NCBI RefSeq assembly: GCF_001975825.1
Contig: NZ_MTKN01000010.1
Location: forward strand, 1 to 64,000
Direction of reading: 5' to 3'
From: [Flexibacter] sp. ATCC 35208
GTDB taxonomy: Bacteria; Bacteroidota; Bacteroidia; Chitinophagales; Chitinophagaceae
Length of the DNA: 64,000 nt
Part shown: piece by piece, positions 51,762 to 60,980 of the stretch
Position numbering within the stretch: position 1 is the stretch's first letter
How the letters are laid out: every line of letters begins with the position of its first letter
Position numbers and translations under genes: made by a program
Notes under the pieces: model-generated
The model's database searches: none
The model's input: the letters and a program-made list of their open reading frames with translations, nothing else
What the model was told of the DNA's origin: nothing

Positions 51762-54629
51762 ATGATGTCTCTTTTTAAACATATACTATCAGGTATCCTG
51801 ATATGCCTGTCCTTACAGGTAGAAGCGCAATTATTTAAGAAAGGCCCGGATGCGGACGACCTCTATAATGAGGCGGTGAAAGAAACTAAAGCGCAACATT
51901 ATGCAAAAGCGATAGAGCTGTCTAAGGCTGCGCTGGCAAAAAGGCCTGAGTTCACTGATCAGGAATTGCTGCTGGGCAGGTTGTATATGCTCACTGGTCA
52001 GACAGAACAAGCACGTAAGCATGTAAAAGCAGTACTGACCAAAGATCCGTTGTACAGAGATGCCTACCTGTATGCGATCAATATAGAGTTGGGCGCAAAG
52101 AAATATGATGAAGCAGAGTGCTATGTAGATGAAGGATTGTACCACTTTCCTGCAGACAGAGACCTGATGCTGAAAAAGCTGGGTATACTGGATGCCGGTG
52201 AAAACTTCTTCCAGGGCGGCATCTATGCGACGTCATTATTAGAAAAATATTCTTCCGATACTGTAGTGACCCGTGCTTATACCGGCCACTATATGCAGGC
52301 AGGCCACTTTTACCAGGTAAGAGGTAACCAGCCACTGGCACAGCAGAATTATGAAAGAGCACTGCTGGTAGATCCGAATAACAGGGAAGCAAAAGAGGCA
52401 ATCACCAGTATGTATATCCGTAGTGGCAGCTATACCAGCGCCATGGAACGGATCAATGCAGAACTGGCAACGAATCCGGGTTCTTATGACCTGATGATGC
52501 GTAAACTGGGGTTGTTGCAGGATACACATGACTATGCCGGCGCACTGGCATACTTACAGATCATACTGAAAAGATTCCCGAACGATGGTAAAGCACGTAG
52601 TATAGATGCACCATTACGTATGGAAGCTGCTGCGTGGTATGCCAATACAGATCCTTACTTATTGTATGAAGGTGTGCTGGAAAAGAATCCCGGCAACCGT
52701 GAAGCACTGGATAAAGTAATTGGGTTAAGCATGTCTCGTGGTGCATATCGCGAGGCGCTGGCATGGATAAACCGTGGGTTGAAAAATAGCCCGAATGATC
52801 AGCGCCTGCTGGCACTGAAAATGGATGTACTGGAAAGCGACCGGAAATTCACTGAAGCCGCTGCGCTGGCAGAAAAACTGCGTCAGAGCAATCCGGGGAA
52901 TGCGGATCTGAAAAGCAGGTATACTGCCCTGAAAATAGCCAGTGGCAGGGATTATCTGTCACAGCAGCAGTACGACCTGGCATTGTCTGAATTCAACAAA
53001 GCGTTACAGGCAGATCCTAAAGATACCGCTGCGCTGGACATGACTGCAAATACGTACATCATCCAGAAGGATAACGTACGTGCGTTGCAGGTGTTAGATA
53101 AAGCACTACAAACATATCCAAATAATACCCGCTTCCTCATAAAGAAGAGCAGTGTACTGGCGGACATGGGACAATATGATGAAGCGGCAGCGATTGCATC
53201 CCAACTGCTGGAACGTAATCCGGGTGATGAACGCTATCAGGCGAACCTTGTGGATTTACGTCTTACAGCGGGTCGTATCCTGATGCAATCAGAAGAGTAT
53301 GATATGGCAGCAGGGCAATTCAGGGCAGTACTGGCAGAACAGCCGAACAACCCTGATGCTATGAACTACCTCATCAATATGGAAACTGCGGTAGGGCAAC
53401 CAGACAGCGCATTGCTCTATGCTGATCAGGGATTGAAATATTATCCTGATAATAAAGATCTTTTACTGAAGAAAGCAGGTGTATTAACCAGTTTACACAG
53501 GTATAATGAATCGAATGACATCACCTATCAGCTGATGCAGCGTTATCCATTTACCGTGAAATACCGGAATGCCTATACAGAAGGTTTATTGTCACTCGGC
53601 ACATCCTATCAGCGGAACAGTCAGCCGGATAGCGCACTGGCAGTATTCAAACAGGTACTGGCAGTGAACAGACGTGATTCATTGGGTTTATTGTATAGCA
53701 TTAATCTGCTGAATGGTAAACAACAATATGATAGTGCACTGGTATATGCAAATGAAGGGATCAGGTACTATCCTAATAATGATGCTTTTGTACAAAAGCG
53801 TGCTGTGACCCTTGAGAATAAAAAGGAATGGGTGGCGGCAGCCGCAGCTGCGGATTCTGTAGTATTGTTGAAGAATAACCCGGTGAATGTGGATTATGCA
53901 GACTACCTGAAGAGTAAAACGCTGAAGAATCAGTTTGGCATGTATTACCTGCATACCAATTATGATTATTCTGATACGAAATACAACATTGCAACACTGG
54001 AATACCGTCACTATATACCGCGCGGTTCCTGGGCTGCCAGGCTGAACTATGCAGGTCGTACACAGGGTACGGGGCTGATGGGTGAAGCGGAGATCTATTA
54101 TAACCATACGCCTAAGATGTATTCTTATGGTCTGGTGAACTACTCCAATGGGATTGTGTTTCCACAGCTCAGACTGGGGTACTCCCTGTTCAAAACCTTC
54201 AGGCATAATATAGAAGGGGAACTGGGGCTGCGCTATTTAAAAGGAGATAGTATCAACAGTATATCAGGGCTCGCTTCTGTGGCTAAAACATGGAAGGATT
54301 TCTGGGTAAACTTCAGGGCGTACTTTATCAGCGACTCGCCTAACTTCTATACCTCCTTTAACCTGACGAGCAGGTATTATATGAACCGCAACCAGGATTA
54401 TCTCATGTTTGTGGCAGGGTTGGGTACATCGCCGGATGATAAGAGCCGGTTGGTGCAGTTCCCGAAACTGGCCGGGTTATTGACACGAAGTGTGGGCGCC
54501 GGTTATATGAAGACATTCAAATACCGGACTACAGTTGGACTGAATGCCACCTGGATCAATCAGAAGATTACTGATACGGACTTCCAGAACCAATATGATC
54601 TTTATATAACTTTACAACGTAAGTTTTAA
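51762..54629 (+). CDS. TPR-repeat outer-membrane protein with YaiO-type beta-barrel
   Basis: The start at 51762 (MMSLFKHILSGILICLSLQVEAQ) gives a signal peptide; the open frame upstream lies inside the GT2 gene. Residues about 30-720 are TPR repeats (e.g. LALSEFNKALQADPKDTAALDMTA, ALQVLDKALQTYPNNTRFLIKK). From about residue 730 follow amphipathic strands (YDYSDTKYNIATLEYRHYIP, MYSYGLVNYSNGI, GLNATWINQ) ending in LQRKF, with a terminal Phe as in outer-membrane barrels; this part resembles YaiO. TPR plus barrel is the plan of AlgK/AlgE, PgaA and BcsC exporters. It is 1 base after the GT2 stop and is followed by a terminator. Confidence 0.88.
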   Translation: MMSLFKHILSGILICLSLQVEAQLFKKGPDADDLYNEAVKETKAQHYAKAIELSKAALAKRPEFTDQELLLGRLYMLTGQTEQARKHVKAVLTKDPLYRDAYLYAINIELGAKKYDEAECYVDEGLYHFPADRDLMLKKLGILDAGENFFQGGIYATSLLEKYSSDTVVTRAYTGHYMQAGHFYQVRGNQPLAQQNYERALLVDPNNREAKEAITSMYIRSGSYTSAMERINAELATNPGSYDLMMRKLGLLQDTHDYAGALAYLQIILKRFPNDGKARSIDAPLRMEAAAWYANTDPYLLYEGVLEKNPGNREALDKVIGLSMSRGAYREALAWINRGLKNSPNDQRLLALKMDVLESDRKFTEAAALAEKLRQSNPGNADLKSRYTALKIASGRDYLSQQQYDLALSEFNKALQADPKDTAALDMTANTYIIQKDNVRALQVLDKALQTYPNNTRFLIKKSSVLADMGQYDEAAAIASQLLERNPGDERYQANLVDLRLTAGRILMQSEEYDMAAGQFRAVLAEQPNNPDAMNYLINMETAVGQPDSALLYADQGLKYYPDNKDLLLKKAGVLTSLHRYNESNDITYQLMQRYPFTVKYRNAYTEGLLSLGTSYQRNSQPDSALAVFKQVLAVNRRDSLGLLYSINLLNGKQQYDSALVYANEGIRYYPNNDAFVQKRAVTLENKKEWVAAAAAADSVVLLKNNPVNVDYADYLKSKTLKNQFGMYYLHTNYDYSDTKYNIATLEYRHYIPRGSWAARLNYAGRTQGTGLMGEAEIYYNHTPKMYSYGLVNYSNGIVFPQLRLGYSLFKTFRHNIEGELGLRYLKGDSINSISGLASVAKTWKDFWVNFRAYFISDSPNFYTSFNLTSRYYMNRNQDYLMFVAGLGTSPDDKSRLVQFPKLAGLLTRSVGAGYMKTFKYRTTVGLNATWINQKITDTDFQNQYDLYITLQRKF

Positions 54630-54637
54630 ATATACTG

Positions 54638-54669
54638 ACTCCCTCCCTGATACGGAGGGAGTTTTTTTT
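54638..54669 (+). terminator. Terminator of the receiver-HEAT-GT2-TPR operon
   Basis: actccctcc / ggagggagt, a 9-bp stem with a 7-base loop, followed by eight T. Confidence 0.93.
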
Positions 54670-54689
54670 CAGTCTAATTTTAAATTTTC

Positions 54690-56903
54690 ATGTTCAGAAT
54701 GATGCACTCATTGTTATTAGCATTGACCCTTTTTTCATGTCAGTCTACGGTTTCCCGGATAGATCTGAAGAAGCATGTGATAGTGTTACCCGTAGAACCG
54801 ACAAAGAATGAAACGCATGCAGGGTCCGTATTGCAGGATTATGTGAAGCGGATATCGGGGGTGACATTGGCTATTGTAAAAGAGAACAGTTACCAGAAGA
54901 ATCAGGCGGCGATCTTTGTGGGGAATACGGAGCAAGGGGTTTCTTTTGGTAAATTAAAAGGAGAAGGATTTATAATTGCGTCTGATGCGAAGAATGTATA
55001 TATCAAAGGCGGTACAGGAAAAGGTGTGGTGTATGGGGTGTATACATTAATAGAGAAATACTTTGGCGCACGGAAATATGCGGAGGGGCCGGCTTTTATA
55101 CCAGCATCAAAAGATGTTAGCGTGCCGCAGCAGTTGATGGATAAGGAGGAACCGACACTGGTGTACAGGGAGACGTATTACCCCGCTGCGTTTGACAATG
55201 AATTCCTGGAATGGCATAAGCTGCATAGATTTGAAGATCTGTGGGGGGTATGGGGGCATTCATTCTTTAAGATTGTGCCACCAAAGACTTATTTTTCTGC
55301 ACATCCGGAATACTATGCATTGGTAGATGGGAAGAGACAGGCTACGCAGTTGTGTCTGAGTAATGAGGGGGTGTTTAAAGTAACGGTGGATTATTTACGG
55401 CATGCGATTGCTGATAACCCGGATGCTTTGTATTGGTCGATTGCGGCAGAAGATGGAGGGGGATTTTGTACCTGTGATCAGTGTAGCAAGGTGAATAAGG
55501 ACGAAGGGAGTGCGGCTGGAACATTGATCCGGTTTATTAACAGAGTAGCTGCTCAATTTCCGGATCAGCATTTTACGACACTGGCGTATACCTATACCGC
55601 AAAGGCGCCATTAAAGACGAAGCCAGCTGCTAATGTGTATATTATGCTGAGTAGCATTGATGCTTACAGGCAGGAGCCATTGAGCACGATTCCTTCTGCA
55701 GCGGATTTCAGGAAGAACCTTGAAAGCTGGGGGGCATTGACAGATAATCTCTTTGTATGGGATTATACAACGCAGTTTACGAATTACCTGGCGCCATTTC
55801 CTGATTACAATAATTTACAGCCGAACTTACAATATATGACTGCGCATAAAGTGCGTGGGGTGTTCTCACAGGGAAGTGGGGATACGTATGGGGATATGGG
55901 GGCTTATAATGCTTATTTGCAGGCTCAATTATTGTGGGATCCTTCGGTGGATGCAGCGGCGGTTACGAAGGATTTTTTTAACGGGTATTATGGTAAAGCG
56001 GGTGCGGCTATGTTGGAATATGTGCAGGCGTTAAGTGAGTCTAAGGCGCAGTTGGATATTTATGGAAATCCTGTGGCAAGTGCAAAGAACTATTTATCGC
56101 CGGAGGCTATTGATAAATATTCTACCATTTTGGATAAAGCAGAGGCAGCGGTAGAAGATCCATATTTAAAGAGAGTATATAATGCAAGATTAGGGCTGGA
56201 ATATTGTGTGCTACAGCAGTCACGTTTCTTTGGAACGGATAAGTATGGGTATTTACAGGCTTCCGGAAATGGGTATGTGGTGAATCCACGCTGGCCTGAG
56301 CGGGTGAAGAAATTTGTGGCGCAGTGTAAGGTGGCGGGTGTAAAGGAGATATCAGAGGGAGGTGCTTCGCCGGATGCGTATCAGCAGGAATGGGATAGTA
56401 TTTTTTCGAAGAAGTGGGTGAATAGCCTGGCGTTTGGTGCGAAAGTGACATTGGTGAATCCGCCATCGGATGAATATCCGGCAAAGAGAGAAAGGACGCT
56501 GACGGATGGGTTATTGGGTACGAAAGATTTTAGTATTAACTGGTTGTTTATTTATGGAAAAGATCTGGTGGCGACGATAGATTTAGGGGGAGAAAAGACG
56601 GTGAATACAGTACAGATGAATTTCCTGAATGATCCAAGGCATTATATATTTAATCCTGCTACGATTACCGTGGAGACATCTGTGGATGGTGTGCATTTTA
56701 CACCTGCGGGTACGCAGAAGAGTGCTTTTCCTGCAGAAGAGGATTATACAACGAGTATTAATACGTTTAAGTTTGGATTGTCAGCAGTGCATGCGAGGTA
56801 CGTGAGGGTGACTGGGCAGTGTCAGGCTGCGGTGCCGGGGTGGCGGGGAGCGCCGGCTACGAAGAAGGCTTCGGTGTGTTGTGATGAAGTGTATGTATTT
56901 TAA
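54690..56903 (+). CDS. DUF4838 lipoprotein, glycosidase-like, with C-terminal discoidin-type domain
   Basis: The 737-residue protein has a lipoprotein signal (LLLALTLFSC, Cys at 17). An N-terminal alpha-glucuronidase-like or GH20b-like domain follows (HVIVLPVEPTKNETHAGSVL, VYGVYTLIEKYFGARKY), then DUF4838 with ALYWSIAAEDGGGFCTCDQC, TLAYTYTAKAP and VWDYTTQFTNYLAPFPDY. The last 140 residues (VTLVNPPSDEY, DGLLGTKDF, YVRVTGQCQ) look like an F5/8 type C carbohydrate-binding module. Activity on a polysaccharide is likely but untested. The whole gene is C-poor and G/T-rich on the coding strand, unlike its neighbours. Confidence 0.85.
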   Translation: MFRMMHSLLLALTLFSCQSTVSRIDLKKHVIVLPVEPTKNETHAGSVLQDYVKRISGVTLAIVKENSYQKNQAAIFVGNTEQGVSFGKLKGEGFIIASDAKNVYIKGGTGKGVVYGVYTLIEKYFGARKYAEGPAFIPASKDVSVPQQLMDKEEPTLVYRETYYPAAFDNEFLEWHKLHRFEDLWGVWGHSFFKIVPPKTYFSAHPEYYALVDGKRQATQLCLSNEGVFKVTVDYLRHAIADNPDALYWSIAAEDGGGFCTCDQCSKVNKDEGSAAGTLIRFINRVAAQFPDQHFTTLAYTYTAKAPLKTKPAANVYIMLSSIDAYRQEPLSTIPSAADFRKNLESWGALTDNLFVWDYTTQFTNYLAPFPDYNNLQPNLQYMTAHKVRGVFSQGSGDTYGDMGAYNAYLQAQLLWDPSVDAAAVTKDFFNGYYGKAGAAMLEYVQALSESKAQLDIYGNPVASAKNYLSPEAIDKYSTILDKAEAAVEDPYLKRVYNARLGLEYCVLQQSRFFGTDKYGYLQASGNGYVVNPRWPERVKKFVAQCKVAGVKEISEGGASPDAYQQEWDSIFSKKWVNSLAFGAKVTLVNPPSDEYPAKRERTLTDGLLGTKDFSINWLFIYGKDLVATIDLGGEKTVNTVQMNFLNDPRHYIFNPATITVETSVDGVHFTPAGTQKSAFPAEEDYTTSINTFKFGLSAVHARYVRVTGQCQAAVPGWRGAPATKKASVCCDEVYVF

Positions 56904-56928
56904 AAATAGAAGTTTATGTATTCTAAAT

Positions 56929-56967
56929 ATTACAAAGGGTCGGTGCAATGCACCGACCCTTTGTAAT
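56929..56967. terminator. Long hairpin between convergent genes
   Basis: An 18-bp perfect stem (attacaaagggtcggtgc and complement) with loop aat lies 25 bases after one stop and 33 bases from the convergent one. No long T-run, so it may end transcription in both directions by structure. Confidence 0.7.
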
Positions 56968-56999
56968 TCTGCAGCCAGTAATTGCTTCGCAATCATTGG

Positions 57000-57644
57000 C
57001 TATATTTTAAAATGCACATAATAATTACTTTCTAATTGCTCTATCACTGCTTCCGCCGTTTCTACAGCCGCGGCTGCATTCCGGCCTGTGATAATATTTT
57101 CATCCGTCACGACCTTTTCTCCTTTATAAAATACGGCGCCGATTTCTTTCAATCTTGTTTCCAAAGGGAAAGGGACTTCTCCTTTTTCTTCATCATTTGA
57201 AATTGCCGTAATATTCTTCCCTGCGAGTAAGCTCATTCCACTCTTATCTTTTGAACAACACAACCCTGCCACCCCGTGTGCCACAGCCGCGATGGGCTTA
57301 TGCGCCTTGTTGAAATCCTGCAATAAACCATTCAGTTCCTTATTATCTACCAGGTCCCACATTGCTCCTCTCCCACCTGCAATAAAGATGGAATCAAAAT
57401 CCTCGGCACTCACCTCAGACAACCTGAGCGAGTTGGCCAGCCAGTAGACGACGTCCTGATCAGCCAATAACTGTTGGTGTTGCTCTGCGGTTGGATCTAA
57501 GGTAACCCGGCCACCTTTGGGTGAAGCGACCTGAACTTCTGCGCCGGTTTCGATAAATGCATAGTAAGGGGCTGCCAGTGTATCAAGCCATAGACCTGTG
57601 TTACCTGGCTGATGGTGGGTTGTGGTTACTAACAATATCTTCAT
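57000..57644 (-). CDS. DJ-1/PfpI family protein lacking the nucleophile cysteine
   Basis: The 214-residue protein (start 57644, MKILLVTTTHHQ) has the class I glutamine amidotransferase-like fold of DJ-1/Hsp31: TGLWLDTLAAPYYAFIETGAEVQVASPKGG, then DSIFIAGGRGAMWDL and IAAVAHGVAGLCC. In active members this elbow reads CHG; here it is A122-H123-G. The glutamate in the FIETGAEV region and the histidine remain. A neighbouring CC pair (about 127-128) is too far along the helix to replace the nucleophile. It may be a non-catalytic or redirected family member. Long start at 57677 is possible but not family-like. Confidence 0.85.
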   Translation of the reverse strand: MKILLVTTTHHQPGNTGLWLDTLAAPYYAFIETGAEVQVASPKGGRVTLDPTAEQHQQLLADQDVVYWLANSLRLSEVSAEDFDSIFIAGGRGAMWDLVDNKELNGLLQDFNKAHKPIAAVAHGVAGLCCSKDKSGMSLLAGKNITAISNDEEKGEVPFPLETRLKEIGAVFYKGEKVVTDENIITGRNAAAAVETAEAVIEQLESNYYVHFKI

Positions 57645-57677
57645 AAGCATTTGTTTTTGAAGCAAATACTGCTGCAA

Positions 57678-58047
57678 TAATAATGCCCCGGAGGGGTGCT
57701 CCGGGGCATTGGATTGTTAAAGAACTGCAATTATTTAAAAGGTACTTATTTAAGGTTGATTAGGTTAAGATTACTTATTATGAAGTTGCCTTGCTTTAGG
57801 ATTACTTATTTTAAGGCGGCTTGTTTTTAAGATTACTTATTGCAAGGCGACTTATTTTAAGACGGCTTGTTTTAAGGTTACTTATTACAAGGCGACTTAT
57901 TTTAAGACGGCTTGTTTTAAGGTTACTTATTGCAAGACGACTTATTTTAAGGCGGCTTGTTTTAAGATTACTTATTGCAAGGCGACTTATTTTAAGACGG
58001 CTTGTTTTAAGGTTACTTATTACAAGGCGACTATTTTTAAGGTTCCC
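57678..58047. other. 370-bp spacer with hairpin and tandem dyad array
   Basis: It contains the hairpin at 57682-57710 and most of the 15-bp repeat array (57805-58061), preceded by degenerate copies from about 57735. No protein gene is supported. Confidence 0.8.
57682..57710. terminator. GC-rich hairpin downstream of the repeat array
   Basis: aatgccccgga / tccggggcatt, an 11-bp perfect stem with loop ggggtgc. In - orientation it is the first strong hairpin after the GH51 gene, 340 bases beyond its stop; T-run is weak. Confidence 0.6.
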
Positions 58048-58061
58048 TTATTTTAAGGTGA
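57805..58061. repeat. Tandem array of seventeen 15-bp dyad units with 45-bp super-period
   Basis: Units start at 57805, 57820, 57836 and then every 15 bases to 58031 and 58047; two units are 16 bp long. Three unit types alternate: cttattgcaaggcga, cttattttaagacgg and cttgttttaaggtta, giving a 45-bp period. Each unit has the inverted core CTT-N5-AAG. The last unit overlaps the final codons and stop of the GH51 gene. Weaker copies extend left to about 57735. There are no unique spacers, so it is not a CRISPR array. Confidence 0.92.
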
Positions 58062-59586
58062 CTACTACGACAGAAGTAGCTGGCAGTTCTACGACCAGGT
58101 CATTCCCTTGTTTCTTCGCACCATTGAAAGTAGCGATCTTCACCTTGTCTGGCTTTTCGAAGGTATTGATGTCGGTATATTTACCAGAGGTCAGTACCTG
58201 ACCGGTTGCGGTCTTCCATTGTACATCCTGCAGATTTGCTTTTACAGTGATCTTTTTGGATGGATCCAGGTTGACGAAAGAGATATGCACTGCTCCGGTA
58301 GAATCTTTGGATGCAGAGGCATTTACCGCAGGGATGCTTTCGTTGCCATTGGTATATAATGGGCTATTCAGCTGAATAGGCAGGTAAGCGGCGTCCATGT
58401 GTACCTGGAACAGGTCAAATACATAGTAAGTAGGAGTCAGCAGCATTTTTTCCTTGTCGGTCAGGATCAGGGCCTGTAATACGTTTACAGTCTGCGCCAG
58501 GTTGGCTAATCTTACACGGTCGCTGTGGTTGTTAAAGATATTGAGCGTAGAGGCTGCGATCAGGGCATCTCTGAGACTATTTTGCTGAAAGAGGAAACCG
58601 GGGTTTGTGCCTGGTTCCACATCTGTCCAGATACCCCATTCGTCAACAGCCAGGGCTACTCTCTTTTTAGGATCGTATTTATCCATGACAGCGGAGTGTT
58701 TGGTCACGAGCGTGTCCATGACCAGGCATTTCCGCATTGTGGTAAAGTACTCTTTTTCGTCGAAGCTGGTAGCAGAACCTTTGTGGCCCCAGTCGCCAGG
58801 CAGGGTGTAATAGTGTAATGACAGCCCCCACATCATGTGCAGCGGAATATCTCTCATACAAACCTCCGTCCAGTGGTAGTCAAAGTCGCTGGCACCGCTG
58901 GCCATTCTTTTCAGTTTTGCACCCGGATAGTCGCGGGCATAAGTAGCATAGCGACGGAACTGGCCGGCATAGAATTCGGGGGTCATGTTACCACCGCAAC
59001 CCCAGCTTTCGTTGCCTACACCCCAGAAACCGACTTTCCAGGGGGCAGGGTGACCGTTTTCAGCACGGAGCTTGCTCATTGGGCTTACACCGTCGAAGTT
59101 GAAGTACTCTACCCATTTAGACATTTCTTCAACAGTACCGCTACCTACATTCGCAGAGATGTAAGGCTCTGTGTGCAGCAGTTCGCAGAGGTCCATGAAT
59201 TCGTGGGTACCGAAGGAGTTGTCTTCAGTGACACCGCCCCAGTTGGTATTTACCATTTTAGGACGATCGGATCTTTTACCGATACCGTCACGCCAGTGGT
59301 ATTCATCTGCAAAGCAGCCACCGGGCCAGCGGAGGTTCGGAATGTGGATCTTTTTGAGCGCCTCAACGACATCGAGGCGGATGCGGTCTTTTTTAGGTAC
59401 GTTCAGTGAAGAGTCAACCCAGAAACCATCATAAATACAATGGCCGAGGTGCTCAGAAAAGTGACCATAGATGTGACGGCTGATCTGGTGATCGGATTTA
59501 CCAGATACCGTGAGGCTCGCTGTGGTTTGTGCCTTTGTAACCTGCATGATCACCAAAAGCAACAGGAAAGTGAGATTCTTTTTCAT
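58048..59586 (-). CDS. GH51 alpha-L-arabinofuranosidase
   Basis: The protein (start 59586, 512 residues) has a signal peptide ([20 protein letters not shown]) and GH51 motifs: [48 protein letters not shown] with acid/base E193, and [11 protein letters not shown] with nucleophile E316, plus a C-terminal beta-sandwich. It should release terminal alpha-L-arabinofuranose from arabinan or arabinoxylan in the periplasm or outside. The final codons and the TAA lie inside the first unit of the 15-bp repeat array, so array expansion may have touched the gene end. An ATG two codons earlier (59592) is equally possible. Confidence 0.93.
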   Translation of the reverse strand: MKKNLTFLLLLVIMQVTKAQTTASLTVSGKSDHQISRHIYGHFSEHLGHCIYDGFWVDSSLNVPKKDRIRLDVVEALKKIHIPNLRWPGGCFADEYHWRDGIGKRSDRPKMVNTNWGGVTEDNSFGTHEFMDLCELLHTEPYISANVGSGTVEEMSKWVEYFNFDGVSPMSKLRAENGHPAPWKVGFWGVGNESWGCGGNMTPEFYAGQFRRYATYARDYPGAKLKRMASGASDFDYHWTEVCMRDIPLHMMWGLSLHYYTLPGDWGHKGSATSFDEKEYFTTMRKCLVMDTLVTKHSAVMDKYDPKKRVALAVDEWGIWTDVEPGTNPGFLFQQNSLRDALIAASTLNIFNNHSDRVRLANLAQTVNVLQALILTDKEKMLLTPTYYVFDLFQVHMDAAYLPIQLNSPLYTNGNESIPAVNASASKDSTGAVHISFVNLDPSKKITVKANLQDVQWKTATGQVLTSGKYTDINTFEKPDKVKIATFNGAKKQGNDLVVELPATSVVVVTLK

Positions 59587-59743
59587 ATACAATTTTCATT
59601 AGCGTAATTGCGAAGACGTGGAACGATGGCTAAGATAGAAAAATTAATTGTCAATTATACAACAATATTTCACCTTTTTATATAAGTATTAATACTCCGT
59701 TTAATATAAATGTCAGGTTTTGGTTTGCGTTACATTTGCGGGT

Positions 59744-59932
59744 ATGGAAAAGATTATTTCAAACACACTTACATTGGACGCCTCCCCCGAAAAGGTATGG
59801 ACCCTACTCACGGAACCAGGTTATGTAAAACAATATATGTACAACAGTGATCTGGTGACTGACTGGCAGGTGGGTCAGCCTGTAATATTTAAAGGGGCAT
59901 ACGCTTATCAGGCAGGAAGGAACATGTTATGA
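59744..59932 (+). pseudogene. Truncated SRPBCC/AHSA1-like gene, 5' part
   Basis: From the ATG at 59744 the frame gives MEKIISNTLTLDASPEKVWTLLTEPGYVKQYM...VTDWQVGQPVIFKGAY, the start of an AHSA1/SRPBCC domain, then runs into unrelated residues and stops after 62 codons. The domain normally has about 140 residues. The break coincides with the start of an AraC-like coding stretch in another frame, which points to a deletion joining two genes. TACATTTG just ahead of the ATG resembles a -7 element. Confidence 0.75.
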
Positions 59933-59933
59933 T

Positions 59934-60620
59934 GTGCAGGACCAGCAGCATAATATCATTTATGCGAATGGGTACATGAATACGTTTGAGAATAAATCGC
60001 TGGATGCGGAGAATCTAAGTATTGAATTTAGCAGGGAGGCATTTTTGCAATTGACGGAGGGTAGTAATGATACGATGAAGCGATTTGCAGACCGATTAAT
60101 GGCCGGAGGACCGGTGGTGATGGGTATACAGTCATTGCCTACAAATGCGACGATACAGCGGGTCATACAGGATATTATACAGTGCAATTTCACGGGGCAT
60201 TTGAAGAAGCTGTTTTTGTTGTCTAAAAGTATTGAGTTGCTGGTATTGCAGGCGGATGCGTGGCACCAGGCTTTTCAGTTTAGGGAGCGGCAGCAGTATA
60301 AGCGGGATGATGTGGAGCGGATTCATTATGCGCGGGAGTACCTGATCAATAATATTGAAATGCCGCCGAGTTTGTCGGAGTTGTCGAGGATAGTGGGGAT
60401 CAATGAGTTTAAGTTGAAGAAGAAGTTTAAGGAGGAATTTAATACGACGGTATTTGGGTATTTGGCGGATTATCGTTTAGGCATGGCCAGGAGTTTTTTA
60501 GAGGAAGGGAATAAGTCGGTAGGAGATATTGCATATGAGCTGGGATACTCGTCCCCACAGCATTTCAGTGCGGCGTTCAGGAAGAAGTTTGGGGTGGCGC
60601 CGAGTGAGTTGAAGAAATAA
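59934..60620 (+). pseudogene. AraC family regulator lacking its N-terminal part
   Basis: The frame is open from 59886; GTG at 59934 is the first usable start. The 228 residues include QQHNIIYANGYMNTF, FSREAFLQL and LKKLFLLSKSIELLVLQADAW, the usual second half of the regulatory domain in Chitinophaga-type AraC proteins, then the double HTH (SLSELSRIVGINEFKLKKKF; VGDIAYELGYSSPQHFSAAF) and RKKFGVAPSELKK. Homologues are about 100 residues longer at the N-terminus. The DNA-binding part is intact, so a short regulator could still be made. Coding-strand C content is low (7 of 60 in 60361-60420). Confidence 0.7.
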
Positions 60621-60632
60621 TTTTTAAAAATA

Positions 60633-60663
60633 TTTGGAGGATTAAAAACAATTCGTACATTTG
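60633..60663 (+). promoter_or_regulatory. Consensus promoter of tRNA-Gly
   Basis: TTTG (60633-60636), exactly 19 bases, then TACATTTG (60656-60663). Start of transcription expected near 60670, about 50 bases ahead of the mature tRNA. Confidence 0.85.
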
Positions 60664-60720
60664 CAATCCCAATCGCAGCCATGGTGCTGCGAAAAAGGAA
60701 AAAAGCTCTTAAAAATACAA

Positions 60721-60793
<73 letters not shown>

Positions 60794-60801
60794 CAGAGAT
60801 T

Positions 60802-60838
60802 AAAAGCCTGATAAGATAACTTATCAGGCTTTTTTGTT
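60802..60838 (+). terminator. Terminator of tRNA-Gly
   Basis: aaaagcctgataag / cttatcaggctttt, a 14-bp stem with a 4-base loop, followed by further T. Confidence 0.93.
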
Positions 60839-60850
60839 TTTAATGCATTC

Positions 60851-60870
60851 TATTAGCCGGCCGTAGACCG
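60851..60870. repeat. REP-like GC palindrome, copy 2
   Basis: tattagccggccg followed by tagaccg; 17 of 20 positions agree with the complement of 32621-32640. It lies between two hairpin terminators. Confidence 0.45.
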
Positions 60871-60881
60871 GGCTGCTCATA

Positions 60882-60918
60882 AAAAACCCGCATTCGCCTA
60901 CGGCAAATGCGGGTTTTT
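60882..60918. terminator. Bidirectional hairpin
   Basis: aaaacccgcatt-c-gcc / ggc-a-aatgcgggtttt with one internal mismatch and loop tac; A- and T-runs on both sides. Confidence 0.8.
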
Positions 60919-60929
60919 ATTTAAATAAA

Positions 60930-60964
60930 AAAGAGCCTTCCGGTATGGGACCGAAAGGCTCTTT
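60930..60964 (-). terminator. Terminator of the small membrane protein gene
   Basis: aaagagccttccggt / accgaaaggctcttt, 15 bp with one mismatch and loop atggg; 16 bases after the - strand stop at 60981, with a T-run in - orientation. Confidence 0.85.
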
Positions 60965-60980
60965 CAATATGATAGAATCC

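Noticed and set aside
57805..58061. CRISPR array
   Set aside because: Repeats are 15 bp and contiguous, with no unique spacers, and no cas genes are in the window.
57821..58201. A 126-codon + strand frame with RRLIL/RRLVL repeats
   Set aside because: It is produced by the 15-bp repeat (length divisible by three, few stops), lacks a good start, and runs into the antisense strand of the GH51 gene.
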